Source: Chlorocebus sabaeus (lineage: Eukaryota > Chordata > Mammalia > Primates > Cercopithecidae). Taken from it: a stretch of DNA of 64,000 nucleotides. Each line of letters begins with the position of its first letter. Within the stretch, counting starts at the first letter, position 1. The position numbers were made by a program, and so were the translations under genes. Below are positions 1-10,740 of the stretch, piece after piece. The notes under the pieces are model-generated. The model was not told the DNA's origin. It made no database searches and worked only from the letters and a program-made list of their open reading frames with translations. The DNA lies in the NCBI RefSeq assembly GCF_047675955.1, contig NC_132914.1:40015521-40079520 (forward strand), read 5' to 3'.

Positions 1-252
1 AGATTGCTTGAGCCCAGGAGTTCAAGACCAGTGTGGGCAACATAGGGTGACTTCATCTCTACCAAAAATAAATAAATAAATAAATTAGCCGGGCATGGTG
101 GCATGCACCTGTAGTCCCAGCTACCTGATAGGCTGAAGTGGAAATGATTGCCTGGGAGGTTGAGACTGCAGTGAGCCATAACTGTGCCACTGCACTCCAG
201 TCTGGGCAACAGAGCAAGGCCCTGCCTCAAAAAATATAAAGAAAGAAAGAAA
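1..252 (+). mobile_element. Alu SINE (J-like), cut by window edge
   Basis: The left monomer starts inside the window edge. The central A-rich linker (AAATA repeats near 66-85), a right arm with CTGTAGTCCCAGCTACC, and a degenerate A-rich tail at about 230-252 are visible. Divergence suggests an old J-type copy. Confidence 0.93.
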
Positions 253-464
253 TAACTTTCATTTTCCTAGCAATTCTACTTCTAACAGTAAATCCTAAGG
301 AAACAATCAAAGATATGTAAAAAAGATCTCTACGGTGGCCAATGCGCAATTTTTAATACTAAAAAATAAGAAGTATCTTGAGGATTCAGCAAGATGGTAG
401 TTAAGAACTGGTCAAATAATTTTACTCATATAATAGAACACTATGCAGCTATAAAACTATAGAC

Positions 465-772
465 CAGTGTTATCTAACAGAAATAGAAAATGACTGACAT
501 TTGTAACTTTACATTTTCTAGTAAGCACATTAGAAAAAGTAAAAAGTAACAAGTGAAATTAATTTTGTTAATATATTATTTAGCTCAACATATGTGAAAT
601 ATTTCAACATGTAATCAATATGAAAATTAGTAATGAGATATTTTGCTTTTTAAAAATTGTGTTTGGAATCTGGTGCATTTTTTGCACTTAGAACACATCT
701 CAATTCAGGCTAGCCACAATTCTAGTGCTCAACAGCCCATGTTGCTAGTGGTTACAGTATTAAATAGTGTAG
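465..772 (+). mobile_element. hAT-Charlie-type non-autonomous DNA transposon
   Basis: The ends form imperfect terminal inverted repeats: CAGTGTTATCTAACAG on the left and a right end whose complement begins CTACACTATTTAATAC. An 8-bp target duplication, one mismatch, flanks it (CTATAGAC at 457-464, CTATAGAT at 773-780), as expected for hAT transposition. The interior matches the common Charlie MITE in which a chromosome end reads like CAGTGCTGTCCAATAG. No transposase frame is present. The exact subfamily is not certain. Confidence 0.75.
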
Positions 773-2238
773 CTATAGATAAGGCTTAGATCTAGAAAAT
801 CATTAATGAGATATTAAAATTTAAAAATAGATCATGACATAAGTACAGTATATTTCTAATTGTATGCTTTAAAAATCCATGAATAAGAGAAAAAACCTAG
901 AAGGGTATATACCAAAATGTTTACCACGTTATTCTGGGGATAAATTTTTTTTTCTTCTTCTTTTTTTTCTGTATTTTTTACCTGTTTGATAATAAATCTA
1001 TATTATTGTGAAGTTAAGTAATGGTTATGTTATTTAATATTTTCCAATCAGCACTGATTAGATTTAAGATGACTTAAACATTCAACTCCAAGAACCTGAT
1101 CCCTAAAAAATAACTGTACTTGTCTTCGTTCCGCGTTTCATACCAGTGAGTACTAATTTCATTGTCCATAGAGCATAATTCACTACTGTGAACAAGACTT
1201 ACATTTTGAGCATAAGCCCTAACATTTGCCCCTTAAAAGTGGTGTGTGTAAATATAGTATAAGAACCGTGGGTAAATTATTTCATTGCCTGTTAAATAAC
1301 CATTTGTTAGGTCTAGACAACAATCATAAATAGTCATTATTTATAAAGTTGCCATTCAGAGTGCTTGGGGGAATTGTATAATAAATAGCAATGTGACCAA
1401 CACCTCCTTGTACTGCCATACCCCACAAAAAAAAGAGAGAGAGAAAATGCATAAATTGGCAAAGATGCTAAATAGACTAAATTTACTCTGAATAGTAAAA
1501 CAAAACAGAAAGGAATGTCACATGCATGGCACCCACTTCACATAGCAGGGCCTTGTTCTGCTGACACTCTTCATCTTGTGCCCTCACAATTCCCCTCCCA
1601 CACAAAAAAAGGCCCTAAGGACAAAACTAGCCCACCTTCCTCTTCAACATTTTCTCTCAATATTCCCCCATCACTAGCTCTGCACTGTCTAGCTATTCTG
1701 ACATTCCTCATTGTATCCTCAACAAGGTTCCTATTACCCTCAAGTAGGTCCAGGAAATATTTGACCTAGATTTATTTTATTGAGAAATAAAGACCAAAAC
1801 TCCTACTTATTGCATAAAGTAGGGCTTATGGTCAGTAATAGAAGCACACAAAAACATACAGATAATTACAGATGGTGGTCAGGGAAATAAAGGAAAAGAT
1901 GAAGAAAGAAAGAAAGAAAAGAGCAGATCCGGATGCAGTAGGGGTCAGGAAAGTCCTCTCCATTGACAATGGACAATCTCCACTGAAGATGAGCCCTAAG
2001 AGATGAGTGCCCACCAGGAAGAATGGGAATAAGCATCTTCCATGCTCTTAAATTAACCCTTTGGTAAAACTACATGTAATCCACCTATAGAGTTGTTTTG
2101 GTTCTTCTTGATTCTTACATTAACAAACATTTCAACATAAAGATCCTATTGAGGCGTTGCTAAATTAAAACACCTCACTCAACACAAATATGCCTAATAA
2201 ATTATCTGTTTTGCTTTACCTGGGGCCTAAGCAGAGAC
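773..2238. other. Single-copy AT-rich DNA, no gene seen
   Basis: This stretch has no recognisable Alu, LINE or splice-bounded coding exon. It contains T-rich runs near 947-972, a short purine run (AAAAGAGAGAGAG) near 1430 and a pyrimidine-rich patch near 1600-1750. The 84-codon open frame at 1515-1769 has low-complexity Ser/Pro/Leu content and no family resemblance, so I treat it as chance. Confidence 0.5.
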
Positions 2239-2565
2239 TTTTTTCTTTTTTGAGACAGGGTCTTGCTCTGTCACCCAGGCTGGAGTGTAGTGCTGTAATC
2301 ATGGTTCATGATTCATCACAGTTCATCAATGTAGCCTCAACCTCCTGGGCTCAAGTGATTCCTCCTGCCTCAGCCTCTGGAGTAGCTGGGACCACAGGTG
2401 TGCACCACCATGCTCAGTTTTTTTTTGTTTTTTTTTTTTTTTTAATTTTTTGTAGAGACAGGGTCTTGCCATGTTGTCCAGGCTGGTCTCAAACTCCTGG
2501 GCTCAAGCGACTAGCCTGCCTCTGTCTCCCAAAGTGCTGGTATTATAGGCATGAGTCACCATGTC
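2239..2565 (-). mobile_element. AluJ SINE
   Basis: Reads as the complement of Alu: a T-rich tail, GAGACAGGGTCTTGCTCTGT, then a second T-rich block (about 2418-2445, expanded central linker) and GTAGAGACAGGGTCTTGCC. The left part carries a small internal duplication (ATGGTTCATGATTCATCACAG). High divergence and the GGGTCTTGCTCTG signature point to the J group. Confidence 0.95.
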
Positions 2566-2689
2566 TCCCCATCTGAGGCTATTCTTAAACAAATCTGCCA
2601 GGAAACAAAAACCCAAACCAAACAAAACCCAGTAATATTGACCATATCAAACAGGCTTGAATACCAACTCCGTTTTACTGAGTATTTAA

Positions 2690-2800
2690 CCATCACTTTG
2701 ATTCAATCATTCAACAAATATTTAATGAGTGCTTACTGTGTACCAGATAGTGATTGAAGCCTTGGAGATTTAGTTGAAAACAAGACATTTTCTGAATATT
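2690..2800 (-). repeat. LINE L2 3'-end fragment
   Basis: Contains the L2 terminal signature in reverse orientation: CATTCAACAAATATTTAATG followed by GAGTGCTTACTGTGTACCAG. The fragment is short and diverged. Confidence 0.7.
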
Positions 2801-3034
2801 TCGTATGTGCTGATTAGCAAACTACGCTCTCCTCCTTTGTGGAACCTCTATTTGGTAAATTCAACTTTTATCCCTTCCTGTGCTTTGGGGACTCTGCCCA
2901 AGATACACTCCCAAAATGGCATGTCCACCTCAGGACTCACTTGTTCAAAGTAGTATTCTTTCAACCAAAGCAATCGTTACAGTAATACTGAAATAAAACA
3001 ATGACATAATGCAATGAAACCTATCATCTACAGG

Positions 3035-3140
3035 AAACAAAATTGAGGCAAAGGGGAGTTAAAAACACTTTCCCAAGGTCGTCCAAAGAGTGTCTGTGTT
3101 GGGAAAAGTATTAAATCTCTTGACTCTTAATCTAGCGCTC
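3035..3140 (-). repeat. MIR SINE fragment
   Basis: Reverse MIR core: ATTGAGGCAAAGGGGAGTTA, then CTTTCCCAAGGTCGTCC, then a diverged B-box side ending in CTCTTGACTCTTAATC. It is interrupted at its 5' end by an Alu monomer at 3143. Confidence 0.65.
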
Positions 3141-3142
3141 TT

Positions 3143-3279
3143 GTCTGGGTGTGGTGGCTCACATCTGTAATCCCAACACTTTGCGAGGTTGAGGAAAGAG
3201 GATCAATTGAGCCCAGGAATTCGAGACCAACCTGGGCAACATAGGGAGACCCTGTCTCTAAATATATATATATATATAT
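3143..3279 (+). mobile_element. Alu left-monomer (FLAM-like) with (TA)n tail
   Basis: Only one Alu arm is present: GGTGTGGTGGCTCACATC through GGGAGACCCTGTCTCTAAATA, then an (AT)9 run at 3262-3279 in place of a poly(A) tail. Similar flanks (TCTAGCGCTCTTG and TCCAGTGCTCTTTC) look like an aged target duplication, so this is probably a free monomer insertion rather than a half-deleted Alu. Confidence 0.75.
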
Positions 3280-3302
3280 CTCCAGTGCTCTTTCTTCTCT
3301 TT

Positions 3303-3493
3303 CATTGTCCAATATGGTAGCCACTAGGTCCATGTGGCTATTTAAATTTAGATTTAGAAATAAGAATTCAGTTCCTCAGCTGCACTAGCTACTTATCAAG
3401 TTGCTCAACAGCCACATAAACTAGTAGCTTCATACTAGGCAGCAAAAAAATAGATGGCCTCCATCAGTGCAGAAGTTCTGTTGGATAGTGATG
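3303..3493. mobile_element. hAT-type MITE fragment
   Basis: Begins near CATTGTCCAATATGGTAGCC and ends GTTCTGTTGGATAGTGATG, which are inverted-repeat ends of the CAGTGCTGTCCAATA family. The internal GCCACTAGGTCCATGTGGCT and complementary GCTCAACAGCCACATAAACTA support the same family. The right portion is diverged. Confidence 0.6.
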
Positions 3494-3524
3494 TGGGGTC
3501 AAAAACACAGTGCTTGCAGTGTTT

Positions 3525-3706
3525 TGGCTCAGCATTTCTCCAACTTAAATGTGCATAGTATTCACCTGGGGATGCTGTTAAACCGCTGATTCTGATACAG
3601 AAGGTAGGGGTGCGGGGGTGGAGGTGATGACATTTTACAATACTAATAAACCCTGAACAATGGAACTGCTGCTGGTCAGAGGACCACTCCATGTCCCAAG
3701 CATGGA
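3525..3706 (-). mobile_element. MER5A-like hAT MITE
   Basis: Matches the reverse MER5A pattern: TTCTCCAACTTAAATGTGCA, TTCACCTGGGGATGCTGTTA, a G-rich middle (GGTAGGGGTGCGGGGGTGGA) and CTGCTGGTCAGAGGACCAC near the right end. Confidence 0.7.
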
Positions 3707-4306
3707 GTATCAAGATTCTAGCTCATCATTATTTTTCCCTTCTCTGAACTTCTACTAGAGTTAATACCATATGGTTTAAGGCCCTAATAGTTTGATGTGT
3801 ATCTTTTTTGTCTTCTCAATTAGATTTTAAGCTCATTAAGACACAGAACCACATATTATTGCTCTTCACATCCCTGATTATGGACTACACAGTGTAGGGA
3901 TACAAGGGAAGTAACTTTTCCTGTCTTTAAGTGCATTACATATGATGCAATTTGCTGCAAATTGCTGCAATGTGACACATAAATACACTTATTTCTTTTT
4001 TAAAGACATTAGGTCTTTTATCTAACCATTTATTGCCTTAGATTTCCCAAAAGTTAGAGAATAGTAGCTATGCTATCTCAATCTTAAGAAAAAACATGGG
4101 AAGTAATTCTGTTTAGTGACTTTAAAATGATTTTTAAATTTTAATATAGCATACATCAAATAATTTAAGAACTAGCTGAAAAATATAATGTAACTTGATA
4201 GCTGAAGGAATGCTGAATAGTCTCCTGAAAGGACAAAAACTTGAATGTCAAAGTTCTGTCTTGAAGTTAGAAAATGATTAAAATATTCACAAAAGTAATA
4301 CAGTCT
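3707..4306. other. Single-copy AT-rich DNA, no gene seen
   Basis: No repeat signature or exon-like reading frame was recognised. A short direct repeat (TTTGCTGCAAA, TTGCTGCAA) occurs near 3951-3970. Confidence 0.4.
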
Positions 4307-4608
4307 GGCTGGGCACAGTGGCTCACGCCTGTAATCTCAGCACTTTGGGAGGCCGAGGCGGGCAGATCACAAGGTCAGGAGATGGAGACCATCCTGGCTA
4401 ACACAGTGAAACCCTGTCTCTACTAAAAAATACAAAAAATTAGCCGGGCGTGGTGGCGGGCACCTGTAGTCCCAGCCACTCGGGAGGCTGAAGCAGGAGA
4501 ATGGCATGAACCTGGGAGGCGGAGCTTGCAGTGAGCTGAGATCGCGCCACTGCACTTCAGCCTGGGTGACAGAGCAAGAGGAGTCTCAAAAAAAAAAAAA
4601 AAAAAAAA
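4307..4608 (+). mobile_element. AluY-like SINE, complete
   Basis: Full dimeric Alu with the GAGACCATCCTGGCTAACAC signature of the Y group and a 20-base poly(A) tail. Flanked by a target duplication (AAAAGTAATACAGTC before, AAAAGTAATACAATC after), so the insertion boundaries are clear. Confidence 0.97.
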
Positions 4609-5429
4609 GTAATACAATCAGAAACTTTATCTGTGTCCTTATATTACTGAGACTTTATATTTTACCCTGAAATAGAGAGCAATGTCTTTGAATAAGAGAG
4701 CTGCTGTCTTGTTATGAACACAATTCTTATGATAGCTTTCCATCCAAAATTTCCTATTTTTCTAGAAATCTCAGCAATCTCTATTTGTAATCAGTTATTA
4801 ATTAAAAGCTTTAAAGTTAGATTTATAAGGTCAGTCATTTTTGTATTTTGAAAAGTCACATATTTATGCATTGTTTCTTTAAAAAAGAGTCCTTTGTGCC
4901 TTCTTAAATGTATTCCTGACAAAGCAACAAGAAAAAATGTTTTATTAATGCACAAGACTGAAAGAAATGTCAAGTATGCTAGGGTTCTGGTTTTGATTTT
5001 GGACTTCAGAGAAAGTTAAAGAAACAGTGGAACAGAGCCTTTTAATTACAATCTAATGTCCTAGAGAATACTTGCTATCTCTCCCAGTGGGCATTCTAGG
5101 CGGTGTGAGAAGAAAATCAACTGTGATCAGTACAACATAGACTCATTCCACCTAGTCAAGTTAATCAGGAATTGTATTGCGTGTACATCATGAACCTCCC
5201 TGGTTTTGTTTAAGATGGTGTTTTTCATAGTAAAAGATGGAAATATTTCAAGAGTTAAATCCATAGCTTTACTCGTGCTACATAACATAAGCCAATAAAC
5301 GTTTGTGCTAAGATTCCTCCAACTCCCACTTCACTGTGGGGAGGATAACTGATAGATAGAATTTTACCCCCAGGAGGAGATAAGTGGCTCTGATAGAAAG
5401 ATGGCTGCAGTGTCACAGTTCAGAGTTTG
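4609..5429. other. Single-copy DNA, no gene seen
   Basis: AT-rich, with no Alu or LINE sequence recognised and no frame that looks coding. Confidence 0.4.
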
Positions 5430-5640
5430 GGTCTGGAGTTGCTACCTGAAAACAAATTCTCTACTCAGCCTCCTCATCATGTTGGTCTTAGGAAAATTAT
5501 CTCTTTAAGACTCAGTTTCTTCATTGGTAAAATTGGAAGGCAAGGATTGTTGGGAGCATTAAATGCAATACTGACCATATGGCACTTATAGTAAACAAAC
5601 ATTTAGCATATAGTAAGCTTCAAATGAATGCTAATTATTT
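5430..5640 (+). repeat. MIR SINE
   Basis: Shows the MIR order on the plus strand: AAGACTCAGTTTCTTCATTG, GTAAAATTGGAAGGCAAGGA, GGGAGCATTAAATGC, and the LINE2-like tail ending CATATAGTAAGC. Diverged, consistent with great age. Confidence 0.75.
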
Positions 5641-5691
5641 TTATTATATCTGAAAGAGATTCATCATAGCTCGGTGGTCATGAAATATTTC

Positions 5692-5984
5692 TTTTTTTTT
5701 TTGAGATGGAGTTTTGCTCTTGTTGCCCAGGCTGGGGTACGATAGTGTGATTTTGGCTCACTGTAACCTCTGCCTCGTGGGTTCTAGTGATTCTCCTGCC
5801 TCAGCCTCCCAAGTAGCTGGGATTACAGGTATGTACCACCACACCAGCTAATGCTGTATTTTTTAGTAGAGATAGGGTTTCACCATGTGGGTCAGGCTGG
5901 TCTCAAACTCCTGACCTCAGGTGATCTGCCTGCCGCAGCCTCCCAAAGTGCTGGGATTATAGTCGTGAGCCACCGCACCCGGCC
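5692..5984 (-). mobile_element. AluS SINE, complete
   Basis: Complement orientation: poly(T), GAGATGGAGTTTTGCTCTTG through GCACCCGGCC. Target duplication GAAATATTTCT (left) and GAAATATTTTCT (right). Confidence 0.96.
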
Positions 5985-6468
5985 GAAATATTTTCTTCTA
6001 CCTCCATCAAACCTCCTTACGGCTTAAGATCCTCTCATTTTGTGGCTGTATTTAGAAATCTTCCTTCAAATTCCACAACATATCTATTTATGGGTAGCAT
6101 AGACAGGTATTTGGTTTTCTTTCATTTAAACAAGTGTGTTAGCTGCTCACTTGGAATTGCTCTATAACCCCCATTCAAAGACAAATAATTCAAAGAACTG
6201 AAGTACAATTTCAAGAAATATATTAATATACAAATACAGTTGGTAACATAAGATGCATTTTTCCAGAGGAAAACTTTTAGGCATCGTTTGCTGAAATGAG
6301 GTCCAGATAGCTTAGAACAAAACAGAAATTGGTGATGATTATATGCATAATTTGTATTATATAAGGAAAAAATTACTCAGATTACAAAGAAGATTGTTTT
6401 TGTCCTCAATTATCTAGTTTGGTTGTTGTTTCCTATGCAAGAATCATGCCAACTCCACTCTTCTCTTT

Positions 6469-6765
6469 TTTTTCTTTTTCTTTTTGAGACAGGGTCTTGC
6501 TCTGTCACCCAGGCTGGAGTGCCGTGGTGCCATCACAGCTCACTGCAGCCTCGACCTCCTGGGCTCAAGCAATCCTCCCACCTCAGCCTCCCAAGTAGTC
6601 AGGACAGGTGCACACTGCCATACCCAGCTAATTTTTACATTTTTTGTAGAGATGGGGTCTCACTATGTAGCCCAGGCTGGTCTCAAACTCCTGGGCTTAA
6701 ACGATTCTCCCACCTCAGCCTCCCAGAGTGCTGGGATTACAGGCATAAGCCACCATGCCTGGACC
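6469..6765 (-). mobile_element. AluJ SINE
   Basis: Starts with a T/C-rich tail, GAGACAGGGTCTTGCTCTG, and ends CACCATGCCTGGACC. Flanks CCACTCTTCTCTTTTT and CCACTTTTCTTTTT resemble a target duplication. Reading frames of about 130 codons here are Alu-derived and not genes. Confidence 0.95.
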
Positions 6766-7089
6766 CCCACTTTTCTTTTTTTGAGCACAGACCTGTTTTC
6801 CTCATCAAAGTCAAGAGACAGCAGTCCCAGTAACATCCCCCAAGGCTGGCTAGGTGACTGTCACTAGCCAAAGAGCTTGTGTATCAGCACAGTCAGGTGA
6901 GAAAGGATCAGAAGTGCCTGTTCCCTACATAGGCTGACCTTTCCTTGAAGGTAGAATAGTGAGCCTGTTCACATTTAAGATCATGTTTATGACACAGCAA
7001 GTCAAGAAGGGGATCCATGCTCCCCTCTAGCCATAGGGTTCAGGAAGCGCAGAGCCAAGAAGAGAAACGGGCTTGCAACTTCTCATTCG

Positions 7090-7270
7090 TGTAGTCCTTT
7101 CAAGTTTACAAAGTCACACTAGAACTCACTCGAACACAGTCCTCAGGGGGCTAGTATAATTATTTTATCTTATCAAGAAAATGAAGCTGTGAGAGGAAGA
7201 CAGCTTGCCCAGGAAATTTCAGCAGCCTAATAACGAGCAGAGCTAGAATATACTCCCTCATCACTCCACG
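7090..7270 (-). repeat. MIR SINE fragment
   Basis: Reverse MIR core: TTTATCTTATCAAGAAAATG, AGCTGTGAGAGGAAGACAGC, TTGCCCAGGAAATTTCAGC, AGCAGAGCTAGAATATAC. Confidence 0.65.
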
Positions 7271-7489
7271 AATAGGGTGTGAGAAGAGAGTCAAAGGGGT
7301 GGAAATGCCAAGAACTTTGATATTATGGTGTAAGATGTCACCAAGGTATGGTTTGTGTGGTCTTTGGTTTTATTTTTTTATGCTGTCAAAGAAAGTAAAA
7401 CGAGGGCTTTTATATTATTTTTTTCATAATGTTATTACATATTTAATCTCTATTCAATATTCTCAATTTGTTTTAAAAATTTGTTTTGC

Positions 7490-7771
7490 GGCCGGGCACA
7501 GTGGTTCACGCCTGTAATCCCAGCATTTTGGGAGGCCAAGACAGGTGGATCGCCTAAGGTCAGGAGTTCGAGACCACCCTGACCAACATGGTGAAACCCC
7601 ATCTCTACTAAAAATACAAAAATTAGCTGGGCGTGGTGGTGCATGCCTATTATCCCAGCTACTCAGGAGGCTGAGGCAGGAGAATTGTTCAAACCCAGGA
7701 GGCGGAGGTTGCAGTGAGCCGAGATTGTGCCATTGCACTCCAGTCTGGGTGACAGAGCAAGACTCTGTCTC

Positions 7772-7813
<42 letters not shown>
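7490..7813 (+). mobile_element. AluS SINE ending in a (TAA)14 microsatellite
   Basis: Complete Alu from GGCCGGGCACAGTGGTTC to GACTCTGTCTC, followed by 14 uninterrupted TAA units at 7772-7813 where a poly(A) tail is expected. A perfect 12-base target duplication (AATTTGTTTTGC) flanks it at 7478-7489 and from 7812. Confidence 0.97.
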
Positions 7814-7814
<1 letters not shown>

Positions 7815-7990
7815 TTGTTTTGCCTTTGTTGTTAATATTACAAAATGTTTTAATAGTAGCTATTTCTTCCTCCTAACCAGGTTCCAATAAGGTTGTGCAT
7901 GGCATTTTGCAGGACAGTTGTCTTGCAGAAGAGCCCACATTCAAGATTTGGTTGTTTACGTTGACTTCTAATATATTCTGCTAGCCCCTT

Positions 7991-8352
7991 GCTATGGTCT
8001 GAATGTTTGGTCCTCAAACCCCCAAATTCATACGGTGAAACCTAATTACCAGTGTGACGGTTTTAGGAGGTGGGCGATTGGGAGGTAATAGGTCATGAAG
8101 GCAGAGCCCTCACAAATGGGATTCATTGTCCTTATGGGAGAGGCGTCAGAGAGCTGCCTTGCTCCTTCCACCGTATGAGGACACTGCAAGAGGCAACATT
8201 TATGAACCAGAGAGTAAGCCTTCACCAAATACCAAATGTGCCAGTGCCCTGATCTCAGGCTTCCGAGTCTTCAGCCCTGTGAGAAATACATTTCTGTTGT
8301 TTATAAGCCACCCAGTCGAAGGTATTTTGTTATAGCAGCTCAAATGAATGAA
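7991..8352 (+). mobile_element. MaLR-type solo LTR (MLT1-like)
   Basis: Starts GCTATGGTCTGAATGTTTGG and ends near GGTATTTTGTTATAGCAGC, with GGAGGTAATAGGTCATGAAG, GAGGACACTGCAAGAGGC and GTGAGAAATACATTTCTG between. This order is that of an ancient ERVL-MaLR LTR. No internal retroviral sequence is present on either side, so it is a solo LTR. The A/T-rich GTGAGAAATACAT segment replaces the usual polyadenylation-like motif. Confidence 0.8.
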
Positions 8353-8444
8353 GATACCCCTCTATTTCCTATCAACTGTGTAAGGCTTGCTAAGATTCAG
8401 GCTAAGTGTTCTTCGAAAGAAGATTTCACTGGTGACACTGTGTA

Positions 8445-9012
8445 CAGTTGACACTTGAACAATATAGGTGTCAGGGGTGCTGACTTCCTGAGCAGCCACA
8501 GATTCATGTATAACTTTCTTTTTTCTGAGATGGGATCTCACTATGTTGCCTAGGCTGCACTCAAACTCCTGGGCTCAAGTGATCCTCCTGCCTCATTCTC
8601 CCGCACGGCCGGGACTATGGGCATGTGCCACTGCATCCAGTTCTGTGTGGAACTTTTGACTCCTCAAAACTTAAATACTAATAGCCTACTGTTGACCAGA
8701 AGCCTCACTGATAACATAATTGATTAACACATATTTTGTATAAGTGTTATATACTGTATTTTTATAATAAAGTAAGCTAGAGAAAAAAATGTTAAGAAAA
8801 TCATAAGGAAAAGAAAATATATTTACTATTCATTAAGTGGAAGTGGATCATCATAAAGGTCTTCATCCATGTCATCTTTATGTCAAGTAGGTTGAGAAGA
8901 AGGAGGAGAAGAAGGGGCTGGCCTTACTCTCTTGGGGGTGGCAGAGGTGGAAGAAAACTCACATATAAATGGACCTGCACAGTTCAAACCTGTGTTGTTC
9001 AAGGGTCAACTG
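8445..9012. mobile_element. Tigger-type (Tc1/mariner) DNA transposon relic
   Basis: The two ends are inverted repeats: CAGTTGACACTTGAACAATA on the left and TTGTTCAAGGGTCAACTG on the right. Both are flanked by TA dinucleotides (8443-8444, 9013-9014), the Tc1/mariner target duplication. The body contains the usual CAAAACTTAAATACTAATAG and TAAAGTAAGCTAGAGAAAA segments. An Alu monomer sits inside it at 8519-8640. No transposase frame survives; it resembles a MER8/Tigger2-like MITE. Confidence 0.8.
8519..8640 (-). mobile_element. Alu monomer inserted in Tigger element
   Basis: Single arm in reverse orientation: TGAGATGGGATCTCACTATG to CATGTGCCACTGCATCCAG. Being nested, it is younger than the surrounding transposon. 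Confidence 0.8.
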
Positions 9013-9014
9013 TA

Positions 9015-9842
9015 CTTCATTGCTGCACATCAGGAAACATACTAGGCTGCCTCACTATTACCAAATTTACGAGTGATCACTTGATTATGTTGGTCAGCAC
9101 CAGATGTTTCCATTAGAAAGGTATGTATTTTTCTTTGTCAGTATATGTAATGTACAGTTAATTATATAGTAGATATATTTTTTTTGTACTGTGTCAATGC
9201 ACTAATCCTCAATGACCTTCCCACTTTTGCAGCTAATTTTTGTTGTATTTGTCATCTATCACCACTATCAATTAAAATCCTCTGCAACTTTCAGGATTTG
9301 GGCTGGGAACCTGCTGAGGCAAAATCTCCCGAGGCAAAATCTCCCCTACTCCCATCTTCCCATCTCCCATAATGTTACATTTATGGACCTAACTTCAGAC
9401 CCCTAAAGATATGCCAAGTAAAAGATGTCGAGCATTACCCTTTGCAGGACAGGAGAGTTCCATCAGGAAGTTCACTCTCTATCCAAAACTCTAAGGATAA
9501 TGCTAAACCTCTGGGAGAACTAGTTACACTCTTTAAAATTTTTATGTTTTATTTTATCAAAGTATTATATATGCATGTTTATAAGAGCAAAACAGTGAGG
9601 GCTAAAAGTCTTACAACAGAAATGGTAGTTACCTGGCTGCTGAAGGCAACCACTTTTGTCTCTTGGAGCTTCTTCTGAGATTTACCTCTATATTTCTAAA
9701 TAACATGTAGAGACTACCACACTTGATTTTACAACTTGAGTCTGGTCTGATCTCCTGTTATCACAGATGAGGATTAGCTGCTTTCCTTCTCCTTGCTTTG
9801 GAGGACAAGTGGAAAAGAGCCCATAGGACTACCACACTGAAT
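9015..9842. other. Single-copy AT-rich DNA, no gene seen
   Basis: Contains a 13-base direct repeat (GAGGCAAAATCTCCC, twice near 9317-9344). No exon-like frame or repeat family was recognised. Confidence 0.4.
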
Positions 9843-10165
9843 TTTTTTTTTCTTTTTTTTTTTTGAGATGAGGTCTTGCTCTGTCACCCAGGCTGGAGTG
9901 CAGTGGCATGATCATGGTGCAGTGGCATGATCATGGCTCACTACAGCCTCAACCTCCTGGGCTCCAGCAATCCTCCTGCTTCAGCCTCTTGAGTAGCTCA
10001 GACTACAGGTGCACACCACCACGCCTAGCTAGTTTTAAAATTTTTTGTGGAGACAGGGTTTCACCATGTTGCCCAGGATAGTCTAGAACTCCTGAGCTCA
10101 AGTGATCTACCCAGTCTCTTCCCCTCAAAGTGCTGGGATTACAGATGTGAGCTACCATGTCTGTC
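9843..10165 (-). mobile_element. AluJ SINE with internal 22-base duplication
   Basis: Reverse Alu with T-rich tail. The segment GTGCAGTGGCATGATCATGG occurs twice back to back near 9897-9938. A target duplication CACACTGAATTTT is present before (9833) and after (10168). Confidence 0.95.
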
Positions 10166-10428
10166 CTCACACTGAATTTTAACAGCACCTAGCACATAGT
10201 TAGCAGGCACTGAAAAAAACTTGTTGAATGTCATTCAATGAATGACACACATATCCAAATGCACAAAGCTACACTGCATTCTGCAGTTTCTCATTGTAAG
10301 TATGCAATGGGCAGAATGGAAAAGAAATACATAATTCCCCAAAGTCACATGCATTAAATTGTTTATTTGTATCTTGTTTTAGTATGTTCTTTGAAAACAT
10401 TAAAACTCAACACATTAAAACATTTTGG
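10166..10428. other. Single-copy spacer
   Basis: A possible L2 tail remnant (CTAGCACATAGTTAGCAGGC, ACTTGTTGAATGTCATTCAA) is present near 10187-10245. Otherwise unremarkable. Confidence 0.4.
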
Positions 10429-10728
10429 GGCTGGGTGCGGTGGCTCACACCTATAATCCCAACACTTGGGGAGGCCAAGGCAGGCAGATCACTTGAGGTC
10501 AGGAGTTTGAGACCAGCCTGGCCAACATGGTGAAACTCTATCTCTACTAAAAATAAAATAATTTGGCTGGGTGTGGTAGCATGTGCCTGTAATCCCAGCT
10601 ACTAAGGAGGCTGAGGCAGGAGAATCGTTTGAACCTAGGAGGTGAAGGTTGCAGTGAGCCGAGATTGCGCCATTGCACTCCAGCCTGGGTGACAGAGCAA
10701 GACTCCGTGTCAAAAAAGAAGGAAAAAA
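10429..10728 (+). mobile_element. AluS SINE
   Basis: Complete dimer from GGCTGGGTGCGGTGGCTC to GACTCCGTGTCAAAAAAG, followed by a short (AT)n run at about 10728-10740. Confidence 0.95.
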
Positions 10729-10740
10729 TATATATATATT

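Noticed and set aside
6423..6867. Overlapping 127-136-codon frames
   Set aside because: They are translations of a reverse AluJ (the familiar LECSGAISAHC-type Alu peptide), not a gene.
7991..8352. Possible retroviral gene remnants next to the LTR
   Set aside because: Only LTR sequence is recognisable. Neither side has gag, pol or env-like frames.
8880..9116. Arg-rich 78-codon frame
   Set aside because: The Arg run comes from an AGAAGGAGGAGAAG purine patch inside the Tigger relic.
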